Assembly: GCA_028871265.1 (NCBI GenBank)
Contig: JAGWNR010000029.1
Coordinates: forward strand, 1-7,281
Length of the DNA stretch: 7,281 nucleotides
Reading direction: 5' to 3'
Origin: Patescibacteria group bacterium
Lineage (GTDB): Bacteria > Patescibacteriota > Minisyncoccia > Phycocordibacterales > PALSA-1337
Below the pieces are notes generated by a model. It was not told where the DNA came from, did not search any database, and saw nothing but the letters and a program-made list of their open reading frames with translations. Below are positions 1 to 4,086 of this stretch, in pieces. Numbering within the stretch: position 1 is the stretch's first letter; every line of letters starts with the position of its first letter. The position numbers and the translations under genes are program-made.

Positions 1-133
1 AAACTAGTTTTTTTGATGAATTAGCTATATACAACAACGCCACAAAACGATCATAATCGCCTTGTTCATTAAAAATCGGTGCCTTATGAGCGCCCCTGTT
101 ATATATATGATAATATTCACCGGGTATGTGCAT
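1..133 (-). CDS. REP-associated tyrosine transposase (RAYT, IS200-like Y1 family), N-terminal part only
   Basis: The reverse strand from the ATG at 133 is open to the window edge and encodes 44 residues starting MHIPGEYYHIYNRG and continuing through KAPIF and DYDRFVALL. The order YYHIYNRG, then (K/R)xxIF, then DYxRFxxLL, is the typical N-terminus of RAYT/Y1 transposases, which cut and rejoin single-stranded DNA at REP hairpins. The HUH motif and catalytic tyrosine would lie beyond the left edge, so activity cannot be judged. An in-frame ATG at 163 would add MRTRSDLVKN, encoded by the REP-like palindrome at 140-158. I prefer 133 because the family motif begins just after it, and because a possible -10 box (166-171) would place the transcript start near 159. 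There is no Shine-Dalgarno at either start. The gene lies downstream of tgt on the same strand, with four REP-like palindromes close by, as expected for a RAYT and its substrates. Confidence 0.85.
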   Translation of the reverse strand, partial: MHIPGEYYHIYNRGAHKAPIFNEQGDYDRFVALLYIANSSKKLV

Positions 134-139
134 ATTTTT

Positions 140-158
140 TACAAGGTCAGACCTTGTA
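140..158. repeat. REP-like palindrome, copy 1 (perfect type)
   Basis: TACAAGGTCAGACCTTGTA: two perfect 9-bp arms around one central A. As single-stranded DNA or RNA it would fold as a 7-bp stem with a 5-base loop. It lies seven bases upstream of the RAYT start at 133. Identical to copy 6 at 1780-1798. Confidence 0.93.
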
Positions 159-165
159 CGCATAC

Positions 166-171
166 AGTATA
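166..171 (-). promoter_or_regulatory. possible -10 box for the RAYT gene
   Basis: The minus strand reads TATACT here. A start site about seven bases downstream (near 159) would put the 140-158 palindrome in the 5' leader just ahead of the ATG at 133. No convincing -35 box is visible. The same hexamer TATACT precedes the LOG gene at 1806-1811. Confidence 0.3.
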
Positions 172-218
172 TAGTAGCGAGATTAAGACGGATTAAAAAA
201 ATATTAAAAAATTCCTAA

Positions 219-237
219 AACGAGGCCAGACCTTGAC
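219..237. repeat. REP-like palindrome, copy 2 (decayed)
   Basis: AACGAGGCCAGACCTTGAC keeps the core CAGACCTTG but both outer ends and part of the left arm have drifted from the consensus. It lies 13 bases from copy 3 and looks like an older, eroded copy. Confidence 0.75.
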
Positions 238-250
238 ATCAATATAATTG

Positions 251-269
251 TACAAGGTTAGACCTTGTA
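251..269. repeat. REP-like palindrome, copy 3 (near-perfect type)
   Basis: TACAAGGTTAGACCTTGTA differs from the consensus at one base beside the centre. The flanking G at 250 and C at 270 extend the pairing by one. It is paired with copy 4 across a 12-base gap (270-281 less the first base of copy 4). Confidence 0.92.
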
Positions 270-280
270 CTTTTGTGCTT

Positions 281-300
281 TACATAGGTCAGACCTTGTA
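281..300. repeat. REP-like palindrome, copy 4 (bulged type), overlapping the tgt stop
   Basis: TACATAGGTCAGACCTTGTA is the consensus with an extra T (285) in the left arm, giving a stem with one bulged base. It overlaps the 3' end of tgt: the TGA stop at 289-291 and the last codons come from this repeat. Same type and orientation as copy 5 at the other end of tgt. Confidence 0.9.
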
Positions 301-1746
301 CTTTGCAATAAATTCCTTTTTAAAATCAAGAAAACCGCCGTCCAAAATACTTTGCCGAATTGCTTTGACTAAATTGGTGATAAAGTACAAATTATGAATC
401 GACGCTAGAGTTGCCGCAAACATTTCTTTGGCTCGAAAAAGATGTGCCAGATATGCGGCAGAATAATGTGTGCAAGTATAGCAGGAGCACGGGGTTGGTC
501 TTATCGCCGAATCAGGCGCACCAATTACTTCTCCTAACAAACGGAGATCGCTTTTGAACGCGGCGTTATTGATGTTGATTGTTCCGTACGGCGTATATAA
601 GGTGCCATTGCGCCCCAGCCTGGTCGGCGCTACACAATCGAACGTATCCGCGCCATTTTCGATACCGCCAAAAAGATCCGCCGGCTCACCGATACCCAAA
701 AGATGTCGTGGCTTCCCTGGTGGCAAAATATCATTGACCCAACCAACCACACTGTACATGTCTTCTTTGTCAAAAGAGCCGCCGATACCAAAACCGTCAA
801 AATCCATCCCACCGATAATTCGCGCACTCTCGCGGCGCAAATCTTCAAACCTACCACCCTGGACAATACCAAAAAGCGCCTGGCTTTCGGCTTTCAGCCG
901 AACATGTTCCGCTAAACTACGTTCGGCCCAGCGGTGCGTGCGCTCCATCGCCTCTCTTTGATATTCCCGCGACGCGTGCGGCGAAGTACATTCATCAAAA
1001 GCAAAAATTATATCCGCGCCAATATCGTGTTGAATCTGGATCGATTTTTCCGGCGTAAAACGATGCAGAGAACCGTCCAAAACAGAAGAAAAAGATACGC
1101 CGTCCTCGTCAATGCGCGCCAATTTTTCATGAGGTGAAAAAGTATTGTCATCAGCCGCTCCGGACACATCAGTCTTATCAAAACCATCGGAATCTAACCG
1201 CGACCGAGCGACAAGAACAGCTTTACTTGCCAAGCTCCGCGACTTGAGGGAGTTCGGGAGCACGGATATTTTCTTGCTAGAAAATTCCTCGTAAGAGCGC
1301 CGTCGCGCTCTCAAGTCTCCCTCACCCCTCAAGGTCGCTTCGCTTTCTGTTTCTTCATTTTCCTTTTTGCTTTTTCCATTTTCCTTTTTCACTTTCGATA
1401 TTCCGCTCCGCCCGACACCGCTGGCATCATACGCCGCGCCAAGAGAAAAAACCTGAAAACCGCCTGAATCGGTAAAAGTCGGCCCGCTCCAATTCATGAA
1501 TTTTCCCAAACCACCGGCATCATGGACTAATCGTTCACCGGGTTCGAGATATAAATGATAAGTGTTGGCCAAAACCGCCTCGGCACCGAGCGCAGCCACT
1601 TGTTCCGGTGACAATGCTTTGACGGTCGCCTTGGTACCGACGGCAATAAACGCTGGCGTGTGAATAACTCCATGTGACGTGTGAATAATGCCGGCGCGCG
1701 CGCGAGTTCCCTTTAATTTTTTTTCGATTTCAAATGAAAATGACAT
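289..1746 (-). CDS. tgt: tRNA-guanine transglycosylase with an unusual internal insertion
   Basis: Exchanges guanine at the wobble position (34) of GUN-anticodon tRNAs for a 7-deazaguanine base in queuosine modification; cytosolic TIM-barrel enzyme. At 485 residues it exceeds the usual 370-400. Visible motifs: general-base Asp93 in TDSGGFQVFS, D251-E252-C253 and Q296-G297 of the substrate pocket, nucleophile Asp370 in FDCVAPTR, and zinc ligands C420, C422, C425 and H451 with family spacing. The catalytic machinery looks complete. Two features are odd. Residues about 104-208 replace a loop of roughly ten residues in E. coli Tgt; this stretch is Lys/Glu- and Arg/Ser-rich and partly encoded by a palindromic element (1239-1338). 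The pocket loop usually reading GGLAVGE is GGSFDKED (322-329). The start at 1746 fits the family N-terminus; no Shine-Dalgarno is seen. Divergent from the LOG gene and upstream of RAYT. Confidence 0.96.
   Translation of the reverse strand: MSFSFEIEKKLKGTRARAGIIHTSHGVIHTPAFIAVGTKATVKALSPEQVAALGAEAVLANTYHLYLEPGERLVHDAGGLGKFMNWSGPTFTDSGGFQVFSLGAAYDASGVGRSGISKVKKENGKSKKENEETESEATLRGEGDLRARRRSYEEFSSKKISVLPNSLKSRSLASKAVLVARSRLDSDGFDKTDVSGAADDNTFSPHEKLARIDEDGVSFSSVLDGSLHRFTPEKSIQIQHDIGADIIFAFDECTSPHASREYQREAMERTHRWAERSLAEHVRLKAESQALFGIVQGGRFEDLRRESARIIGGMDFDGFGIGGSFDKEDMYSVVGWVNDILPPGKPRHLLGIGEPADLFGGIENGADTFDCVAPTRLGRNGTLYTPYGTININNAAFKSDLRLLGEVIGAPDSAIRPTPCSCYTCTHYSAAYLAHLFRAKEMFAATLASIHNLYFITNLVKAIRQSILDGGFLDFKKEFIAKYKV
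1239..1338. repeat. 100-bp palindromic element inside the tgt reading frame
   Basis: The ends are inverted repeats: GCGACTTGAGGG (1239-1250) against CCCTCAAGGTCGC (1326-1338), pairing with one bulged G. A second match to the left arm, CTCAAGTC, lies at 1310-1317. Inside are two smaller hairpins: a 6-bp stem 1268-1273/1280-1285 and a 7-bp GC-rich stem 1294-1300/1305-1311 with a 4-base loop. The whole stays open in the tgt frame and encodes about 33 residues of the extra loop. It resembles in style the Rickettsia palindromic elements that insert into genes. I cannot show that it is mobile from a single copy. Confidence 0.6.
1361..1390. repeat. purine/pyrimidine-biased simple repeat in tgt, shared with the 2511-2584 intergenic region
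   Basis: The plus strand is built of TTTTCC, CTTTTTCC and CATTTTCC words, encoding the Lys/Glu-rich part of the Tgt insertion (about residues 119-129). An 18-base stretch, CTTTTTCCATTTTCCTTT at 1370-1387, recurs exactly at 2567-2584 in the same orientation. Confidence 0.6.
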
Positions 1747-1749
1747 ATT

Positions 1750-1769
1750 TGCATAGGTCTGACCTTGTA
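1750..1769. repeat. REP-like palindrome, copy 5 (bulged type), beside the tgt start
   Basis: TGCATAGGTCTGACCTTGTA has the same extra T in the left arm as copy 4, here at 1754, and one further change that would leave a G-U pair in RNA. It lies just upstream of the tgt ATG and is a direct repeat of copy 4 with tgt between them. Confidence 0.9.
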
Positions 1770-1770
1770 A

Positions 1771-1776
1771 ATAGTA
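1771..1776 (-). promoter_or_regulatory. possible -10 box for tgt
   Basis: The minus strand reads TACTAT in the ten-base gap between palindrome copies 5 and 6. A start site about seven bases downstream would fall in copy 5, placing a hairpin in a very short tgt leader. No -35 box is clear, because that position is occupied by copy 6. Confidence 0.25.
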
Positions 1777-1779
1777 CAG

Positions 1780-1798
1780 TACAAGGTCAGACCTTGTA
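1780..1798. repeat. REP-like palindrome, copy 6 (perfect type), in the LOG promoter region
   Basis: Identical over 19 bases to copy 1. It is separated from copy 5 by ten bases and ends five bases before the extended -10 element of the LOG gene, so it covers the spacer and -35 region of that promoter. Confidence 0.93.
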
Positions 1799-1802
1799 AA
1801 TA

Positions 1803-1811
1803 TGCTATACT
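1803..1811 (+). promoter_or_regulatory. extended -10 promoter of the LOG gene, probably leaderless
   Basis: TGCTATACT is a good extended -10 element (TGn plus TATACT). The expected start site is about 1818, at or one base before the ATG at 1819, which would make a leaderless mRNA; no Shine-Dalgarno is present. The -35 position falls within palindrome copy 6, so anything binding that repeat could affect transcription. Confidence 0.55.
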
Positions 1812-1818
1812 ATTCCTC

Positions 1819-2508
1819 ATGAAAGAAGAAAATTTTCAAACTCTCTCCGCCAAGGAGATAAATAAAAACATTTACGATCACGTTCGCGAAATCGGCAGAG
1901 AATTCCGTGCCGGTTTTGAGGTCATGAAAAAATACCAAAAATCGGTGACCATTTTTGGCTCGGCGCGTTCAAAACCGGATAGTTTTCATTATAAACAGGC
2001 CGAATCAATCAGTGCAAAAATCGCCCGTGACACCGGCTACGCCATAATAACCGGCGGCGGCCCGGGCATCATGGAAGCCGCCTCAAAAGGCGCCTACGAA
2101 GCCGGCGGCAAGGTTCTGGGTCTCACCATAAAATTTCCTCGCGGTCAGATTACGAACAAATATCTAACCGAAAGTTACCAATTCAACTATTTTTTTATTC
2201 GAAAAGCGATTATGACTTTTTCCGCCGAAGCGTTTCTGTTCTTCCCTGGCGGCTACGGTACAGCCGATGAGCTTTTCAACATTTTGAACCTCACTCAAAC
2301 CCAAAAAATTCCGCTGGTACCAATAATACTGGTCGGCAAGGATTTCTGGGAGCCGATGCGCGGCTTTCTGCACGATCACATGCTCGAACATCATCACACT
2401 ATCAGTGAAGAAGACATGAAATCTTTTATCATAACCGACGACCCGGACGAAATATTGCGCGTCATTAGTCGCGCCCACGTTTCCGGCTGGTGGAATGTGA
2501 TGGATTAG
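1819..2508 (+). CDS. LOG family protein (TIGR00730, Rossmann-fold nucleotide-binding)
   Basis: Member of the LOG/TIGR00730 family. Characterised members remove ribose 5-phosphate from cytokinin or purine nucleotides; bacterial relatives are often wrongly named lysine decarboxylases. In this 229-residue protein the nucleotide-binding GGGPGIMEAA lies at 79-88, the Arg-Lys pair before a Met (FFIRKAIM) at 125-132, and the family signature PGGYGTADE at 143-151 with the conserved Glu151. The core starts near residue 40 with VTIFGSAR; the N-terminal 40 residues are a charged helical extension seen in a subset of the family. Length is normal. The ATG at 1819 lies directly after an extended -10 element, suggesting leaderless translation. 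Divergent from tgt, convergent with the RRM gene. The actual substrate cannot be told from sequence; a purine nucleotide such as AMP is the likely type. Confidence 0.92.
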   Translation: MKEENFQTLSAKEINKNIYDHVREIGREFRAGFEVMKKYQKSVTIFGSARSKPDSFHYKQAESISAKIARDTGYAIITGGGPGIMEAASKGAYEAGGKVLGLTIKFPRGQITNKYLTESYQFNYFFIRKAIMTFSAEAFLFFPGGYGTADELFNILNLTQTQKIPLVPIILVGKDFWEPMRGFLHDHMLEHHHTISEEDMKSFIITDDPDEILRVISRAHVSGWWNVMD

Positions 2509-2510
2509 TA

Positions 2511-2584
2511 AAAGGAAAAAGCAAAATGGAAAAAGGAAAATTGTTTCAGCATGTTTTTGTTTTTTTCTTTTTCCATTTTCCTTT
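2511..2584. repeat. A-rich/T-rich inverted repeat in the LOG-RRM intergenic region
   Basis: AAAATGGAAAAAG at 2523-2535 pairs perfectly with CTTTTTCCATTTT at 2567-2579 across a 31-base loop. The region is made of AAAAGG, AAAATGG and GCAAAATGG words and begins just after the LOG stop at 2508. It precedes the terminator and shares 18 bases with the insertion in tgt. Confidence 0.65.
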
Positions 2585-2585
2585 C

Positions 2586-2630
2586 ATCAAAAACCACCCT
2601 TTGCTTGCGCTCGGGGTGGTTTTTGATTTT
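2586..2630. terminator. bidirectional intrinsic terminator between convergent genes
   Basis: ATCAAAAACCACCC (2586-2599) and GGGTGGTTTTTGAT (2614-2627) form a perfect 14-bp stem with a 14-base loop. The GC-rich part of the stem is followed by a T-run in either reading direction, and on the plus strand more T follows to 2630. It lies between the convergent LOG and RRM genes and can serve both. Confidence 0.88.
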
Positions 2631-2660
2631 GACGAGAGGTTCGCTTTCGTCGAACGCGGA

Positions 2661-2939
2661 TTACATGCGCGCCATGCGAGGAGCGCGAGGCTCCATCGGG
2701 CGTGCTTCGTTGACGGTCAGCGCTCTGCCATCCATTTCCTTGCCATTGAACATATCAATGGCCTTGGCGGCATCGTCATCTGTGGACATTTCCACAAAGC
2801 CGAAACCCTTTGAACGTCCGGTCATGCGGTCCATGATGACCGAGGCCGAAGCGACTGATCCAGCCTGCTCAAAATGACTTTTGAGAGACGCATCGGTCGT
2901 CGAATAAGGCAGATTACCTACATATAGCTTTTTTGCCAT
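2661..2939 (-). CDS. RRM-domain RNA-binding protein (bacterial Rbp type)
   Basis: A 92-residue single RNA recognition motif protein. RNP2 is LYVGNL at 5-10 and RNP1 is KGFGFVEM at 44-51, with aromatic residues in place for stacking on RNA; the beta-alpha-beta-beta-alpha-beta order fits the full domain up to about residue 79. A short Arg/Met/Pro tail (PRAPRMARM) follows in place of the Gly-rich tail of some cyanobacterial relatives. Family members bind single-stranded RNA in the cytoplasm; several are cold-induced or help place mRNAs, but the targets of this one are unknown. The ATG at 2939 gives the canonical MAKKLYVGNL start. GAGGG lies about 15 bases upstream, too far for a typical Shine-Dalgarno. 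The leader upstream is roughly 60 bases if the -10 box at 3004-3009 is right. Confidence 0.94.
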   Translation of the reverse strand: MAKKLYVGNLPYSTTDASLKSHFEQAGSVASASVIMDRMTGRSKGFGFVEMSTDDDAAKAIDMFNGKEMDGRALTVNEARPMEPRAPRMARM

Positions 2940-3003
2940 TTTACTTGCTTTAACCCTCGTCTGTTATAACTAAATTGCGTAAGCGATGAGGAAAACTTAC
3001 CCT

Positions 3004-3009
3004 ACTATA
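3004..3009 (-). promoter_or_regulatory. possible -10 box for the RRM gene
   Basis: The minus strand reads TATAGT, which would give a start near 2997 and a leader of about 58 bases. A TTGCAA at 3030-3035 could be the -35 box, but the spacer would be 20 bases, longer than ideal. The stretch 3031-3051 also contains TGCAAGCGC twice with a 12-base period. Confidence 0.35.
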
Positions 3010-3058
3010 CTAGCATAAAATGAATTTTTTTGCAAGCGCGCGTGCAAGCGCACTGAAA

Positions 3059-3095
3059 CTATACCAGTTCGTTCATTATTACAGGAATCTCCTTT
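3059..3095 (-). other. ribosome-binding site with a five-codon ORF downstream of the DUF6922 gene
   Basis: On the minus strand AAAGGAGA (3088-3095) is followed after 12 bases by ATG (3076) and a five-codon frame, MNELV, ending in TAG at 3059-3061. Most genes in this window lack a Shine-Dalgarno, so a good one with no gene behind it stands out. It may be the start of a lost partner gene or a leader peptide. The AGGAG could also belong to a small hairpin (AGGA/TCCT), so this is tentative. Confidence 0.3.
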
Positions 3096-3119
3096 CTAAA
3101 GAAAGCTTTGACTTGAATA

Positions 3120-3353
3120 CTATATGGTATTATTTTTTGTTAAGAGTAACCACAACACTTTTGTTTCAGGTCTAATACATCTAGACTTCTCGACCACTCT
3201 CCTAATATGCGACGGACGATACTGTTTTCGGAGCCATCGCACTTCATTATCACGACCGAAATCCAAGACACGTTCAATAACATATTGAGCGTTTTTTTTC
3301 AAGTCTATATTTTTTGGATTGACATCCCAAAACAATGATTGACGTAATTTCAT
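3120..3353 (-). CDS. small DUF6922-like protein, possible orphan antitoxin-type partner
   Basis: A 77-residue basic protein beginning MKLRQSLFWDVNP. The pattern LFWDV(D/N)P, then a Lys/Asn-rich link, then FIIERVL-like (here YVIERVLDFG), then a Trp-Leu segment with RxxYxxxxIRxVVxxSR and a final ETKVLWLLL, matches my memory of the DUF6922 family, common in Patescibacteria and Bacteroidota. These often precede a nucleotidyltransferase of the AbiEii/AbiGii toxin type, which suggests an antitoxin-like role, but that role is inference. No toxin gene follows here; the next minus-strand gene is the RRM protein. The C-terminus looks slightly shorter than relatives. Start at 3353 lies just after an extended -10 element, suggesting a leaderless transcript. 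Confidence 0.72.
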   Translation of the reverse strand: MKLRQSLFWDVNPKNIDLKKNAQYVIERVLDFGRDNEVRWLRKQYRPSHIRRVVEKSRCIRPETKVLWLLLTKNNTI

Positions 3354-3359
3354 AATTAC

Positions 3360-3368
3360 ATTTTAGCA
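3360..3368 (-). promoter_or_regulatory. extended -10 promoter of the DUF6922-like gene
   Basis: The minus strand reads TGCTAAAAT, an extended -10 element one base off consensus. The expected transcript start is at about 3353, the A of the ATG, implying a leaderless mRNA, as for the LOG gene. No clear -35 box. Confidence 0.5.
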
Positions 3369-3390
3369 TATTTCAAAAGAAAAATCACCT

Positions 3391-3440
3391 GCACAAAAGC
3401 CTCAATTCCCTGCGACTGGCGCCAGTGCCTTAATTTGTGC
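3391..3440 (-). other. inverted repeats around the stop of the S74 protein gene, possible weak terminator
   Basis: GCACAAA (3391-3397) pairs with TTTGTGC (3434-3440), and inside lies the perfect 12-bp palindrome ACTGGCGCCAGT (3415-3426). Read on the minus strand this begins in the last codons of the large gene. There is no adjacent T-run after a strong stem, so a terminator role is uncertain. Confidence 0.25.
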
Positions 3441-4086
3441 TGGCCGCTGGCGCGCTAGCTGCCGGTGCCGGAGCTGGTGTGCTGGCCGCCGGAGCGGAAG
3501 TAGCCGGTGCAGCGGCGGATGTCGAGGCCGGAGCCGGTGTTGAAGCAGCCGGAGCCGATGTCACTGGAGCAGTTGAAGTGGTGGCTGGCGCAGTAGCCGC
3601 CGGTGCAGTTGAAGTCACCGGCGCGGCAGCTGTAGTCGAAGTGTTGTTGGTCGAGCCACTAGCGGTCGTAGCTGTCGAACTTGAACCGCCGGTCGAGCTT
3701 GAACCGCTAGCAGTTGTGCCGGTTGAAGCCGTGCCAGCCAAAGAAGCAGAACCGGCTTCTGTAGCCGTGCCGGCCGCCGTCACAGTGGTGCCGGAAACCG
3801 AGCTGACTGAACTGCTGGGAGTGGAGCCGCCGGTCGAAGTGGCACTTGAGCCACCAGTTGAAGTTGAACTTGCGCCGCCGCTAGTCGTATTTGTCGCCGT
3901 AGTCTGGGTCGATGTCGCCGCCGGAATGATCGTGGTCACCGTCGCCTCGGTTGTCGAACCGGCCGCCGTCACCGTAGTGCCGGAAACCGAGCTTATGGTC
4001 GAAGTGGCGCTGGTGTTCGAGGTGACACCTTGACCGGTCGACGTCGCGACTGCTTGGCTATTGGTCGCGGAGCCTTGATCATTTAT
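3430..4086 (-). repeat. low-complexity Ala/Pro/Ser/Thr-rich C-terminal tail
   Basis: Residues about 1065-1282. SSVSGTTVTAAG occurs at 1096-1107 and 1159-1170, and SAPAASTPAP at 1241-1250 and 1261-1270. Repeats are kept more at protein than DNA level. Such tails can act as flexible or wall-spanning stalks; they can also be targets for glycosylation. Confidence 0.75.

Noticed and set aside
140..158. REP-like palindrome as a standard terminator
   Set aside because: The stem is AT-rich and only about 7 bp when folded. No T-run follows it in the direction of tgt or RAYT transcription, although the plus strand has T before it.
140..300. CRISPR array
   Set aside because: Copies are palindromes of two types with very unequal and short gaps (about 11-60 bases), some degenerate, and they continue beyond a 1.4-kb gene. 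No cas gene is visible.
554..1137. Plus-strand ORFs opposite tgt
   Set aside because: Antisense to a clearly conserved enzyme, with no recognisable domain.
1123..1437. Frameshift or pseudogene in tgt
   Set aside because: The frame is unbroken, and all downstream catalytic and zinc residues are in register and conserved.
2490..2877. Two overlapping plus-strand ORFs of about 107 residues
   Set aside because: They run through the terminator and opposite the RRM gene; poly-Phe starts come from the T-rich inverted repeat.
3031..3051. Short direct repeat TGCAAGCGC twice with a 12-base period as an iteron or origin
   Set aside because: Only two copies, without replication genes or an AT-rich unwinding region arranged as in an origin.
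3437..4033. Ala/Val-rich ORF of 198 residues on the plus strand
   Set aside because: It is the complement of the Ala/Pro/Ser/Thr tail of the S74 protein; its composition is explained by reading those codons backwards, and there is no family motif.
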